Notes: generated by a model from the letters alone, not told the origin. A stretch of 23,103 bases of DNA from Bacteroidales bacterium (GCA_004558865.1 SFCY01000024.1:1-23103), one strand, 5' to 3'; positions 8,528 through 17,068 are shown, counted from the stretch's first letter. A program made the numbers and translations.

Positions 8528-9190
8528 ATGATGAAGACAGAAATGCAGGTAGACCTCGACTTGATGTCGTTTGTAGAGACCAACATACTTCCCCGCTACA
8601 ATGCCTTTGGCACGAGCCACGGACTGGCCCATGTGCAGAGAGTCATCGCCAACTCCTTGGTGCTGGCCCGCAGGATGAACGCCGACATCAACATGTGCTA
8701 TGCCATAGCCGCCTACCACGACTTGGGCATGTCGGGGCCGCGCGCCATCCACCATATCACGGGCGGCAAGATCCTCATGGCCGACAAGCGGCTCACCAAA
8801 TGGTTCTCGCCCCAGCAGCTGCGCGTGATGAAGGAGGCCGTGGAGGACCACCGCGCCTCGGCGTCGCACTCCCCACGGAGTATCTACGGGAAGATTGTGG
8901 CCGAAGCCGACCGCGACCTCGACCGCGACACGGTGTTCCGCCGAGCCGTGGAGTTCGGGCTGGAGAACTATCCTGAGAAAAGCCGTGAGCAACAGTGGCA
9001 GCGATTCTACGCCCACATGAAGGAGAAATACTCCTCTGCAGGCTACATCACGCTGTGGATTCCCAACTCGCCCAACGAGCAGAAGCTGAAGGAAATCCGA
9101 GGCATCATAGAGCAGCCCCAACTGCTCCGCCAGTATTTCGAACGCTTCTACCAACAGGCGACAACAAACCGGGACGACTCCGGGAATTAG
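8528..9190 (+). CDS. HD-domain protein (putative metal-dependent phosphohydrolase)
   Basis: A 220-residue cytoplasmic protein with an HD-type phosphohydrolase core. The metal-binding pattern is visible: H35 in SHGLAHV, the H64-D65 pair in AAYHDLGMS, and later acidic and histidine residues in VEDHRAS and VAEADRDLD. HD proteins hydrolyse nucleotides or related phosphoesters; the substrate here cannot be inferred. The open frame begins at 8354, but that part is a translation of the repeat element, so the ATG at 8528 is used (a second ATG follows at 8531). An AGGAGG at 8506-8511 lies 16 bases before the ATG, further than usual. The C-terminal third is helical and charged, with no further recognised domain. 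A small gene follows after 46 bases. Confidence 0.85.
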   Translation: MMKTEMQVDLDLMSFVETNILPRYNAFGTSHGLAHVQRVIANSLVLARRMNADINMCYAIAAYHDLGMSGPRAIHHITGGKILMADKRLTKWFSPQQLRVMKEAVEDHRASASHSPRSIYGKIVAEADRDLDRDTVFRRAVEFGLENYPEKSREQQWQRFYAHMKEKYSSAGYITLWIPNSPNEQKLKEIRGIIEQPQLLRQYFERFYQQATTNRDDSGN

Positions 9191-9236
9191 GCCGTGGCTT
9201 TTCATTCCCTTTATTCTGACCGAACAAAAGGACACC

Positions 9237-9428
9237 ATGCGACACCCCTATAAAAAATACGAACAGGATGGAATCTGGACGACAGTGAGCCAGTTGATTG
9301 CCGACCAGAGAGACAACCACGACATCGAGCTGCTGACTCCCATGGCGTATGCCGTGGGCTATATTTGCAAGGGCTTGCACGACAGCCAGGCTCAAGGCGA
9401 AGCCTCCCGGCGGAAGCCCCAGGAATGA
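9237..9428 (+). CDS. Small hypothetical protein, 63 residues
   Basis: I do not recognise a named family. The frame starts with ATG 46 bases after the HD gene and reads as a compact, probably helical protein. It begins HPYKKYEQDGIWTTVSQLIADQ, continues with NHDIELLTPMAYAVGYICKGL, and ends in a hydrophilic tail. The pattern of a W, alternating aliphatic residues and a terminal VGYICK resembles small uncharacterised Bacteroidetes proteins I have seen, but I cannot name one with certainty. There is no signal peptide. The position between the HD gene and a clear terminator, on the same strand, supports a real gene co-transcribed with the HD gene. The last 15 or so residues are low in order and could reflect a shifted stop. 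Confidence 0.6.
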   Translation: MRHPYKKYEQDGIWTTVSQLIADQRDNHDIELLTPMAYAVGYICKGLHDSQAQGEASRRKPQE

Positions 9429-9494
9429 GGTATGACTTCGAGCGGGACTGGCCACAAACAAGCAGCCCGCACCAGGCCCAACGGGCCGCAGCGC

Positions 9495-9521
9495 AAAGGC
9501 AGGGATCGTTCCCTGCCTTTT
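9495..9521. terminator. Bidirectional intrinsic terminator between convergent units
   Basis: AAAGGCAGGGA (9495-9505) pairs perfectly with 9510-9520 around the loop TCGT. It has T's after the stem on the plus strand and A's before it, which give a U-run on the minus-strand transcript. It lies between the small gene ending at 9428 (plus) and the ABC exporter ending at 9528 (minus), so it can end both transcripts. Confidence 0.8.
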
Positions 9522-9527
9522 GCCGTC

Positions 9528-11204
9528 CTATTTGTGGAACTTCTCCAAGTGGAGGGTCTGGTCGCAATAGCCCACCACGGCTTGGCGGTGGGTGACGAAG
9601 ATGATGGTGCGGTCGTGCCGTCCGAGTATATTGTCCAACAACTGGCGTTCGGTGTCGGGGTCGAGAGCCGACGTAGCCTCATCGAAGAGCATGATGCTGC
9701 GGTCGCGGAGCAGTGCGCGAGCTATGCTGATGCGCTGCGCCTGTCCCTCGGAGAGTCCCCCTCCCGCCTCCGAGCACTCGGTGTCGAGGCCGTCGGGGAG
9801 GTCGAACACAAAGTCGGCACAGGCCGTGTGGAGGGCCTCGGCCATCTCCCGGTCGGTAGCCCCGAGGCGTCCCAGTCGCAGGTTGTCGCGTATGGTGCCA
9901 CTGAGCAGCGTGTTGCCCTGCGGCACATACACGATGTTGCAGCGCATGCGGGGCGTGAGCGCCATGCTCTCGTGGCTGTCGTAGATGGTGACCGAGCCCT
10001 GCTGGGGCTTCAGCAGCGCCAGGATGATGCGTATGAGCGTGGTCTTCCCCGCTCCCGTCTCACCCAGGACGGCCGTGCTGCTCCCGGGCTTGAAGTCGAA
10101 GCTGAGGTCGTTGATGACCAGCCGCTCGGCGGCGGAGTATTGGTAGAACACATGGTTGAGCCTCACGCCACAGGGAACGTCGAGCATCACAGGGTCGCCC
10201 TGTTCCTCCAACGGGTCCTCCTCCAGCTCCATCAGCCGCTCGGCGGCGGTGAACACCGAGACGAAGGCCGGCACAAGCTTGGTCAGGTTGCGGGCGGGAC
10301 CCTGAATGCGACCCACCAACTGCAGGTAGGCCGTCATGCCGCCAAAGGTCAGCGTGTGGCGGCTCATGCGCAGGGCAGCCCAGGCAAAGGCCACCAAATA
10401 GCCCAAGGCGAAACCAAAATTGAGCACCAGGTTGGAGAAGAGCGAGAACTTCGTGCGGCGCACCACATTCTGGTGGAGCTCGCTCTGGGTATGCTCCAGG
10501 CGGTTCACGGCCGTGTCGTCGCTCTCCAGCGTCTTGATAAGCATACGGTGCTGGATGGTCTCCTGCAACACGCTCTGCACCTTGGAGTCGCTGTCGCGCA
10601 CCTGCCGCGTGTAGCGGCGCATCTGCCCGATATAGATCTTGCTGAACACGATGAACACCGGGATGATGGCTATCGTGATGAGGGCCAGGATGCGGTCGAG
10701 GGAGAAGAGATAGAAGAACGCGCCAAGGAACATCATGAGCACGGAAAGCACGTTGGGAAGCGTCTCCGTGATGAAGACCACCACGTTGCTCACGTCAAAC
10801 TCCAGCCGGTTGAGCACATCGCCCGAGTGGAGAGTCTCCTTGCCGTGCCATTCCGTGCGCAGGATTCTGTCGAGCATGCGCTGCTGCATTCGGTTCTGGG
10901 CGCGGATGCCAAGGATGTTGCGCACCCACACCGACGCTATGTTGAGCGCGAAATTGGCCAGGATGAGCAGCCCCATGAACGCCACGGCATTGAGCAGCGA
11001 GCCAGGGATGCTGCCCGCGGCTACGTCGATGGCGTGCTGCACGGCCCACACCTGCGCCAAGCTGACCACCACGGAGAGCAGTCCTATCGACGCGTTGATG
11101 ATGGCCTGCGTGCGGTTGGTCTTCGACGCGCGCCAGAGCCATCGGAAAATCTGACTTGAGCTGTAGTGGGTTTTGGGTATTCTGAGTATTTCCTTGATTT
11201 TCAT
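9528..11204 (-). CDS. ABC exporter half-transporter (fused permease and ATPase)
   Basis: A 558-residue protein with an ABC type-1 exporter membrane domain (about residues 1-330, hydrophobic segments including SIGLLSVVVSLAQVW, FMGLLILANFALNIA, VLSVLMMFLGAFFYL and ILALITIAIIPVFIVF) followed by an ATPase domain. Nucleotide-binding motifs are complete: Walker A GETGAGKTT at about 381-389, Q-loop YVPQGNTLLSGT, signature LSEGQ at about 484-488, Walker B IMLFDE at about 504-509, D-loop SALD, and the switch histidine in THR at about 539. It should act as a homodimer in the inner membrane. The exported substrate is unknown; the family includes lipid, peptide and drug exporters. It starts 9 bases after nadK and is probably co-transcribed with it. 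A plus-strand frame of similar length over it is a shadow. Confidence 0.92.
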   Translation of the reverse strand: MKIKEILRIPKTHYSSSQIFRWLWRASKTNRTQAIINASIGLLSVVVSLAQVWAVQHAIDVAAGSIPGSLLNAVAFMGLLILANFALNIASVWVRNILGIRAQNRMQQRMLDRILRTEWHGKETLHSGDVLNRLEFDVSNVVVFITETLPNVLSVLMMFLGAFFYLFSLDRILALITIAIIPVFIVFSKIYIGQMRRYTRQVRDSDSKVQSVLQETIQHRMLIKTLESDDTAVNRLEHTQSELHQNVVRRTKFSLFSNLVLNFGFALGYLVAFAWAALRMSRHTLTFGGMTAYLQLVGRIQGPARNLTKLVPAFVSVFTAAERLMELEEDPLEEQGDPVMLDVPCGVRLNHVFYQYSAAERLVINDLSFDFKPGSSTAVLGETGAGKTTLIRIILALLKPQQGSVTIYDSHESMALTPRMRCNIVYVPQGNTLLSGTIRDNLRLGRLGATDREMAEALHTACADFVFDLPDGLDTECSEAGGGLSEGQAQRISIARALLRDRSIMLFDEATSALDPDTERQLLDNILGRHDRTIIFVTHRQAVVGYCDQTLHLEKFHK

Positions 11205-11213
11205 CGTCTTTGT

Positions 11214-12098
11214 CTATCGCTGGTCGGCACCCCACATCATCTTCTCGCGAAGCGTGGAGAAATAATGGTGTTCCGGGTTGCGCACGATCTGAATGTTGTG
11301 GCGGGCCTTGGTGATGGTCAGGAGTGTCGTGTCGTGCATCTTCTGCGAGCGTCCGTCCACAGCCACGAGGAAATTGTGGGTGCGGCTCTCCACGCTCAAC
11401 TCTAAGCGGCAGTCGTCGCGAATCACGATGGGCCTGAGGCTCAGGCTGTGGGGAGCCACCGGCGTGATGCAGAGCGAGTTCGACTGCGGCACGATAATCG
11501 GCCCTCCGTTGGAGAGCGAGTAGGCCGTGGAGCCAGTGGGCGTGGCCACGATGATGCCGTCGGCAAGATAGTTGCCCACATACTCCCCGTTGATGGTGAT
11601 GTGGACGGAAATCATCGATGCATTGTCGCGCTTGAGCACGGCTATGTCGTTGAGCGCGAAGGGAGAACCCATGACGGAGTCGCCCTGCGTGTCGATGCGG
11701 ATGAGCGAATGGCTCTCCGTGGTGATGTTGCCAACGAACACATTGTCGAAGGCCGTCGGAATCTCGTCGGGCATAATGTCGGCGAGGAAGCCCAGCCTGC
11801 CCATGTTGACGCCGATGATGGGTATGTTCTTGTCGCCTATGCGGGCGGCCACATGGAGCAGTGTGCCATCGCCGCCCATCGACACCGCGTAGTCGGCGCT
11901 GAAGTCATCGCCCGAGAAGACCCCGTCGGGCTTCAGGTTGATGCCCAGCTGGTGGCGGATAAACCCCAAATAGGGCTTGTCTATGAGGATTCGGGCGTTG
12001 CGCCCCGCGAGGGTGTCAAGCAGCGTCCTCACTGCCATCGACTTGCCCACCTGGTAACCGTTGCCGAAAAGCGCAAAACTTAACGTCTTATCTGCCAT
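11214..12098 (-). CDS. nadK: NAD kinase
   Basis: A 294-residue cytoplasmic NAD kinase that makes NADP from NAD with ATP. The diagnostic SMGGDGTLL motif (G75-T79) is present, as are NMGRLGFLAD, the LNDIAVLKRD segment, and the LADGIIVATPTGSTAYSLSNGGPI loop that contacts substrate. The C-terminal PHSLSLRPIVI and VAVDG are also typical. The length is normal. The ATG is at 12098 on the minus strand. It is the first gene of a two-gene unit with the ABC exporter and is divergent from the DJ-1/ispD/recG unit. A promoter box in the divergent region supports this layout. Confidence 0.96.
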   Translation of the reverse strand: MADKTLSFALFGNGYQVGKSMAVRTLLDTLAGRNARILIDKPYLGFIRHQLGINLKPDGVFSGDDFSADYAVSMGGDGTLLHVAARIGDKNIPIIGVNMGRLGFLADIMPDEIPTAFDNVFVGNITTESHSLIRIDTQGDSVMGSPFALNDIAVLKRDNASMISVHITINGEYVGNYLADGIIVATPTGSTAYSLSNGGPIIVPQSNSLCITPVAPHSLSLRPIVIRDDCRLELSVESRTHNFLVAVDGRSQKMHDTTLLTITKARHNIQIVRNPEHHYFSTLREKMMWGADQR

Positions 12099-12190
12099 AT
12101 TCTGAATCGTTTTTCGCCGTCGTGCGTGATTTCGTACAAAAAACGCACGCTTTCTGGCGGGAAAGGACTCGCAATTCCTTTTTTTTTTCG

Positions 12191-12198
12191 TAAATTTG
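12191..12198 (+). promoter_or_regulatory. Putative -7 box for the DJ-1/ispD/recG unit
   Basis: TAAATTTG followed by C matches the Bacteroidetes -7 consensus. Transcription would begin near 12205 and leave a leader of about 130 bases. A run of T's just upstream (about 12179-12188) may assist as an upstream element, but no TTTG is positioned at -33. Confidence 0.5.
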
Positions 12199-12219
12199 CA
12201 AATGGTGTCCCCACACCAG

Positions 12220-12233
12220 TCCCCAAGCGGGGA
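12220..12233. repeat. Short GC-rich hairpin in the divergent region
   Basis: TCCCC, loop AAGC, GGGGA gives a 5-bp stem-loop. Weaker outer pairing (ACC at about 12214-12217 with GGT at about 12241-12243, and neighbouring C and G runs) may enlarge it. It lies in the segment expected in both opposed leaders. Confidence 0.45.
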
Positions 12234-12271
12234 TTCCCGAGGTGGGGGGGGACGCTTTCCCGTTACGAATG

Positions 12272-12279
12272 CAAATATA
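12272..12279 (-). promoter_or_regulatory. Putative -7 box for nadK and the ABC exporter
   Basis: Read on the minus strand this is TATATTTG followed by C, an exact -7 consensus match. The transcript would start near 12265 and run about 165 bases to the nadK ATG. It faces the plus-strand box at 12191-12198. Confidence 0.5.
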
Positions 12280-12333
12280 CATCATTTCTTGGAAAAACGG
12301 GACAGAACGTTAAAAATTAAATGAAAAAAGAAA

Positions 12334-12897
12334 ATGGCAAAGATTTATTTGTTCCTTGCAGAGGGCTTTGAGGACACCGAGGCCCTGTCTACAGCCGACG
12401 CGCTGCGTCGTGGCAACGCCGAAGTGGTATTGGTGAGCATCACCCCAGAGCGCAACGTCACATCCAACACGGGCACGACCGTCGTCACTGACAAGTTGTT
12501 CGAAGAGTGCGACTTCAGCGACGCCGACGCCGTGGTGCTGCCCGGCGGAATGCCCGGCACCGTCAACCTCGACAAGCACGCTGGGCTGCGCGAGCTCCTG
12601 AAGCAGCGCGCCAAGGAGGGCAAGCTGATTTGCGCCATCTGCGCGGCCCCCACCGTGCTGGCCCACAACGGACTGGTGGAGGGCTACAAGGTTTCGTGCT
12701 ACCCCACGTTTGAGTCGGAGATGAAAGGATCCATCCTCACCCGCCAAATGGTCACCGAGGACCGCAACATCATCACCGCCGAGGGACCCGCCGCAGCCCT
12801 GCCCTTTGGCTTCACCATCCTGCGCCGCTTCCTGTCGGGCGCTGAGGTGGACGACATCGAGGACAGCATGCGCTTCACCCATCTGATGCATCAATAA
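12334..12897 (+). CDS. DJ-1/PfpI family protein (YajL-like)
   Basis: A 187-residue cytoplasmic protein of the DJ-1 subfamily. The family is linked to protection from oxidative stress and, by reports that are debated, to deglycase or chaperone activity. The nucleophile-elbow cysteine is C103 in CAICAAP, and the supporting acidic residue is E16 in EGFEDTEAL. Other markers are VVLPGGMPGT at about 67-76 and AEGPAAALPFGF near the C-terminus. The length is typical. The ATG at 12334 starts the recognisable MAKIYLFLAEG strand. A 16-codon out-of-frame ORF beginning at 12321 overlaps this start. ispD follows after 6 bases, so the genes are surely co-transcribed. Confidence 0.92.
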   Translation: MAKIYLFLAEGFEDTEALSTADALRRGNAEVVLVSITPERNVTSNTGTTVVTDKLFEECDFSDADAVVLPGGMPGTVNLDKHAGLRELLKQRAKEGKLICAICAAPTVLAHNGLVEGYKVSCYPTFESEMKGSILTRQMVTEDRNIITAEGPAAALPFGFTILRRFLSGAEVDDIEDSMRFTHLMHQ

Positions 12898-12903
12898 CCG
12901 CTC

Positions 12904-13575
12904 ATGGACTATGCCATCATTGTGGCCGGCGGGAAGGGACTGCGCATGGGGGCCGACATCCCCAAGCAGTTCCTGCCCGTGGGCGGCATTCCTGTGCTGA
13001 TGCTCACCATCAACGCGTTTCGGGCTTTCGACGCGCGGCTGCAGATCATCGTCGTGCTGCCCCAAGAGCAACAGGACTATTGGCGCCAACTCTGCCTCGA
13101 CCATTCCTTCGATGTGGAGCACCTGATAGCCAACGGCGGGGCCACGCGCTTCGAGTCGTCGCGCAACGGCATCGCGCTGATACCCGACGACGCTGAGGGT
13201 GTGTGCGCCATCCACGACGGGGTGCGGCCTTTCGTCTCGCGCGAGGTGATAGCCCGCTGCTTCGATGCCGCCCGCCGACAGGGAGCGGCCATACCGGTAA
13301 TGCCCGTGACCGACACCCTGCGCTACTGCGGCGACGGAAAGGAGCGCAACGTGCCCAGAAGCGACTTCCGAACGGTGCAGACACCGCAGACCTTCGACAT
13401 CCAGCTGCTGAAGCGGGCCTTCCGCCAGCCCTACAGAGAGTCGTTCACCGACGACGCCTCGGTGGTGGAGGCCTTGGGCGAGCGCGTGGTGATGGTGGAG
13501 GGCAACCGCGAGAACATCAAGCTCACAACTCCCTTCGACCTGAGAATGGCCGCGGCGCTGATGGCCAGGCCTTAG
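12904..13575 (+). CDS. ispD: 2-C-methyl-D-erythritol 4-phosphate cytidylyltransferase (IspD)
   Basis: A 223-residue cytoplasmic enzyme that joins CTP and MEP to give CDP-ME in the MEP isoprenoid pathway. The nucleotide-binding signature IIVAGGKGLRMGADIPKQF is at about residues 5-23. HDGVRPFVSREV, VMPVTDTLR, RTVQTPQTFD and FTDDASVVE are all intact, and the C-terminal GNRENIKLTTPFDL is typical. The length is normal. It sits between the DJ-1 gene (6 bases upstream) and recG (30 bases downstream). IspF of the same pathway is in another cluster of this window at 5,707. Confidence 0.96.
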   Translation: MDYAIIVAGGKGLRMGADIPKQFLPVGGIPVLMLTINAFRAFDARLQIIVVLPQEQQDYWRQLCLDHSFDVEHLIANGGATRFESSRNGIALIPDDAEGVCAIHDGVRPFVSREVIARCFDAARRQGAAIPVMPVTDTLRYCGDGKERNVPRSDFRTVQTPQTFDIQLLKRAFRQPYRESFTDDASVVEALGERVVMVEGNRENIKLTTPFDLRMAAALMARP

Positions 13576-13605
13576 CCCGCACGCCCTCCTCTCCATACCA
13601 AGACT

Positions 13606-15705
13606 ATGAACATCCTCGACCAAGACATCATGTACCTGCCGGGCGTAGGCCCGCACCGAAAGGAGATATTGGGCAAAGAGCTCAATATCCAGTCTTGGCG
13701 TGACCTGATAGAGTATTTTCCCTACAAATATGTCGACCGCAGCCGCATCTACACCATCAGGGAGATGACGGGCGACATGCCTTTCGTGCAGCTGAAGGGC
13801 AAGATCCTGCGCTTTGAGGAGTTCGAGCTGGGGCCGCGCAAGAAGCGCATCGTGGCCCACTTCAGCGACGGCACGGGAATCGTGGACATCGTCTGGTTCA
13901 ACGGCGGCAAGTATATCTACGACCACTACAAGACGGGCGTGGACTACATCCTCTTCGGCCGACCCACCATCTACGCAGGCCGCTACCAGTTTGCCCACCC
14001 CGACATACAGCCGGCGGACGGATTGGAGCTCTCCTCGATGGGCATGCAACCTTATTATATTACCACGGAGCGCATGAAGAAGTCGGGGCTGATGTCGCAC
14101 AACGTGGAGAAGATCACCAAGAACCTTGTGGAGCGCATCCCCCAAGGCAGCATCGCCGAGACGCTGCCGCCCTTCATCACGTCGCGCCTCCACCTGATGG
14201 GGCGCGAGGAAGCCCTGCGCAAGATCCACTATCCCAAGGACGTGCGCGACGTGCAGAACGCACAAGCACGGCTGAAGTTTGAGGAGCTCTTCTATGTGCA
14301 GCTCAACATCCTCCGCTATGCCTCCGACCATCGCCGCAAATACCGTGGCTGCGTGATGCGCCACGTGGGACAGCTGTTCAACGGCTTCTACTTCAACCAC
14401 CTCCCCTTCCCGCTCACCAACGCCCAAAAGCGTGTGATGCACGAGATACGGGCCGACTTGGTGTCGGGGCTGCAGATGAACCGGCTGCTGCAGGGCGACG
14501 TGGGCTCGGGCAAGACTCTGGTGGCCCTCATGGCGATGCTCTTGGCCATCGACAACGGGTACCAAGCCTGCCTGATGGCGCCCACCGAGATACTGGCCGA
14601 GCAGCACTTGCAGACGCTGCGTGGCTTCCTCGGCAACCTGCCCGTCAGGGTGGAGCTGCTCACGGGCATCGTCAAGGGCAAGCGGCGCAAGGAGGTGCTC
14701 GACGCCCTCCTTTCGGGCGAGGTCAACATCCTGGTTGGCACCCACGCCGTGCTTGAGGACAACGTGCAGTTCCGCCGCTTGGGCATGGCCGTCATCGACG
14801 AGCAGCACCGCTTCGGCGTGGCACAGCGCGCCAAGCTCTGGGGAAAGAGCGAGAACCCGCCCCACGTGTTGGTGATGACGGCCACTCCCATTCCGCGCAC
14901 GCTTGCCATGACCATCTACGGCGACCTCGACGTGAGCATCATCGACGAGCTGCCGCCGGGACGCAAGCCCATCAGGACCGTCCACCGCTACGACACGCAG
15001 ATGCCCAGCATCTATCAGGGCATCCGGCAGCAGGTGGCGGAGGGAAGGCAGGTGTACATCGTGTTCCCCGTCATCAAGGAGAGCGAGAAAAGCGACTTGA
15101 AGAACCTTGAGGAGGGATTCGCCACCCTCACCGAGGTGTTCCCCAACTTGAAGTTGGGCAAGGTGCACGGAAAGATGAAGAGCGCCGACAAGGAAGCCGA
15201 GATGCTGCGGTTTGTCAGCGGCGAGACGCAGATTCTCGTCGCCACCACCGTCATCGAGGTGGGCGTCAACGTACCCAATGCCACCGTGATGATCATCCTC
15301 GACGCCCAGCGCTTCGGTCTGAGCCAGCTCCACCAGCTGCGGGGACGCGTGGGGCGAGGGGGAAGCCAAAGCTATTGCGTACTCGTCACGACCACCAAGC
15401 TCTCTGACGACACCAAGAAGCGGATTGACATCATGTGCGAGACCAACGACGGATTCCAGATTGCCGAGGCCGACCTCAAGCTCCGCGGGCCGGGCGACCT
15501 CGAAGGCACACAGCAGAGCGGCATCGCATTCGACCTGAAGATAGCCGACATCGCACGCGACGGACAGCTTGTGCAACTTGCGCGCGAGGAGGCCGCGAAA
15601 ATCATCCAGGCCGACCCAAAATGCGACAAGGCGGAGTATCAGTTGCTGTGGAATAGGTTAAAAGAATTAAGAAAAAGCAACATCAACTGGTCGGCGATAA
15701 GTTAA
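13606..15705 (+). CDS. recG: ATP-dependent DNA helicase RecG
   Basis: A 699-residue superfamily 2 helicase that drives branch migration and remodels stalled replication forks. The N-terminal wedge/OB region (about 55-150) includes YKYVDRSRIYTI and PFVQLKGKIL. The motor carries Walker A GDVGSGKT at 297-304, the DEQH box at 398-401 in VIDEQHRFGV, and motif III MTATPIPRTLAMT. In the second RecA-like lobe, VATTVIEVGVNVPNATVM and QLHQLRGRVGRGG are present, as is the RecG-typical C-terminal LRGPGDLEGTQQSG. The length is standard. It is the last gene of its unit; no clear terminator follows. A 1088-codon antisense frame over recG, ispD and DJ-1 is a composition artefact. Confidence 0.97.
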   Translation: MNILDQDIMYLPGVGPHRKEILGKELNIQSWRDLIEYFPYKYVDRSRIYTIREMTGDMPFVQLKGKILRFEEFELGPRKKRIVAHFSDGTGIVDIVWFNGGKYIYDHYKTGVDYILFGRPTIYAGRYQFAHPDIQPADGLELSSMGMQPYYITTERMKKSGLMSHNVEKITKNLVERIPQGSIAETLPPFITSRLHLMGREEALRKIHYPKDVRDVQNAQARLKFEELFYVQLNILRYASDHRRKYRGCVMRHVGQLFNGFYFNHLPFPLTNAQKRVMHEIRADLVSGLQMNRLLQGDVGSGKTLVALMAMLLAIDNGYQACLMAPTEILAEQHLQTLRGFLGNLPVRVELLTGIVKGKRRKEVLDALLSGEVNILVGTHAVLEDNVQFRRLGMAVIDEQHRFGVAQRAKLWGKSENPPHVLVMTATPIPRTLAMTIYGDLDVSIIDELPPGRKPIRTVHRYDTQMPSIYQGIRQQVAEGRQVYIVFPVIKESEKSDLKNLEEGFATLTEVFPNLKLGKVHGKMKSADKEAEMLRFVSGETQILVATTVIEVGVNVPNATVMIILDAQRFGLSQLHQLRGRVGRGGSQSYCVLVTTTKLSDDTKKRIDIMCETNDGFQIAEADLKLRGPGDLEGTQQSGIAFDLKIADIARDGQLVQLAREEAAKIIQADPKCDKAEYQLLWNRLKELRKSNINWSAIS

Positions 15706-15870
15706 AATATTGATTTATGTCAACCAGCAAGCGGAAAACGCCAAATCTCCCATCAAATGGGCAACTGCGGGCTACAGAATTGCTTGTTTTCGCAGAAAGC
15801 CGCGCGATTTGCATCTGTTAATTCAGAATAAAAAGATGTTAACGGATTCCGCTTTTTCTCGATTTTTTAT

Positions 15871-15878
15871 TATCTTTG
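15871..15878 (+). promoter_or_regulatory. Putative -7 box for the M23 peptidase gene
   Basis: TATCTTTG followed by C is an exact Bacteroidetes -7 match. It lies about 95 bases before the start codon in the 269-base gap after recG. T-rich sequence precedes it, but no perfect TTTG lies at -33. The rest of that gap shows nothing else I can support. Confidence 0.6.
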
Positions 15879-15974
15879 CAAAGTCTTCAGTAAAATCGCT
15901 TAATTTTTGTTCATTTTGCGATTGATTGCCCATCATTTTTCACACCGATGGGGTGAGACTAAAACCTGTAGTGT

Positions 15975-16931
15975 ATGCAATTGAAAACGAAAATAAAGAC
16001 TATATGTGTTTGTGCAATGATGACTTTGGCATCATTCCCAAGCCATGCCCAAGACTTATTGGCCCGCCAGGCCCCAGTAGACAAGCGGATGAAAGCCGTC
16101 GACACGCTCTCATTGCGCCGCCTCATCGTGAAGGAAAACATGGAGAATCCCTCAGCCGACCTCTACGACGGCTGGGACAACAAATACGCACACCGCACAA
16201 CCTCGCTTCCGGAAAACTACCGTATCGACTTGCGCGGTTTTTGTATGCCCACGCCAAGCCGCGTGGTGACGAGCAACTTCGGCTACCGCGCCCGCTGGGG
16301 ACGCCAGCACAAAGGCTTGGACATCAAGGTCTACATCGGCGACACCATCCGTGCAGCCTTCTCCGGCAAGGTGCGCATCGTGCGCTATGAGGCCGGAGGC
16401 TACGGCAAATACGTGGTCATCCGCCACAACAATGGACTGGAGACCATCTACGGCCACCTGAGCAAGCAGCTGGTAGCCGAGAACGAGGAAGTGCGCGCCG
16501 GAGAGCCCATCGGCTTGGGTGGAAATACGGGCCGAAGCACAGGCTCACACCTCCACTTCGAGACGCGCCTTTGCGGCGTGGCGCTGAATCCGGCGCTGAT
16601 GTTCGACTTCCGCAACCAAGACGTCACGGGCGACTACTACGTCTTCCACCGCTCGTCTTACGAGTCTGAGAGCGAAGCGGCCACACGTGAGCGCGGCATG
16701 GCCAACAACGGAAGCTACACCGCCGACCAGGTGCGCGGCGGCAGCTATGCCGGCAACGCCTCCTCGGAGGGCTCAAGCCAAGTGGAGAAGCTCTACCACA
16801 AGGTCGCCGCCGGCGAGACGCTCGCAAGCATCGCGCGCCGACGCAACGTCACGGTGGAGCAGATCTGCCGCCTCAACCACCTCTCGCCCAGCGCCAAAGT
16901 GCGGCCGGGCATGATCCTGCGCTACTCTTGA
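15975..16931 (+). CDS. Secreted M23 metallopeptidase with C-terminal LysM domain
   Basis: A 318-residue exported protein. A signal peptide with cleavage near SHAQ covers about the first 26 residues. The M23 (LytM-like) peptidase domain, about 95-210, holds the zinc and catalytic residues: H112 and D116 in HKGLDIK, H161 in YGHLS, and H192-x-H194 in GSHLHFE. A serine/glycine-rich linker (about 235-268) leads to a LysM domain at about 272-317 (YHKVAAGETLASIARR, then a VRPGMILRY end). It likely cleaves peptidoglycan cross-links in the periplasm or acts as a division/cell-wall factor like other LysM-M23 proteins. All catalytic residues are present, so it should be an active enzyme rather than an EnvC-type activator. 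It is monocistronic, with its own promoter and terminator. Confidence 0.93.
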   Translation: MQLKTKIKTICVCAMMTLASFPSHAQDLLARQAPVDKRMKAVDTLSLRRLIVKENMENPSADLYDGWDNKYAHRTTSLPENYRIDLRGFCMPTPSRVVTSNFGYRARWGRQHKGLDIKVYIGDTIRAAFSGKVRIVRYEAGGYGKYVVIRHNNGLETIYGHLSKQLVAENEEVRAGEPIGLGGNTGRSTGSHLHFETRLCGVALNPALMFDFRNQDVTGDYYVFHRSSYESESEAATRERGMANNGSYTADQVRGGSYAGNASSEGSSQVEKLYHKVAAGETLASIARRRNVTVEQICRLNHLSPSAKVRPGMILRYS

Positions 16932-16957
16932 CGGATAATACATTATAGATATATCCC

Positions 16958-16991
16958 AAGGACCTCTTCCCTGACAGGAAGGGGTCCTTTT
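16958..16991 (+). terminator. Intrinsic terminator after the M23 peptidase gene
   Basis: AAGGACC at 16958-16964 pairs with GGTCCTT at about 16983-16989, and inner TTCC pairs with GGAA around a short loop (CTGACA). The stem is followed by T's. It begins 26 bases after the stop codon. Confidence 0.8.
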
Positions 16992-17068
16992 CGTTTGTGG
17001 CCTTCCGCAGGCCGGCGCCCCCAACCTTTCCTGTTGCGGGAAAAGCCGCAGTCTATTTCCCCCTCGCC

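Noticed and set aside
12321..12371. A 16-codon ORF overlapping the DJ-1 start out of frame, as a leader peptide
   Set aside because: It is short, has no attenuator-like codon run or terminator behind it, and could easily arise by chance in this A-rich stretch.
12310..15576. A 1088-codon open frame on the minus strand across recG, ispD and the DJ-1 gene
   Set aside because: It is antisense to three well-identified genes, is rich in H, V, L and G from GC-biased codons, and has no domain signature. High GC with strong third-position bias produces such frames here; similar ones lie over porU (2363-3751), porV/ispF (4873-6384), the kinase gene (6666-8294) and, on the plus strand, the ABC gene (9432-11159).
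15710..15925. A 71-codon frame in the gap after recG
   Set aside because: It has no start signal or family pattern, and it runs through the consensus -7 box of the M23 gene.
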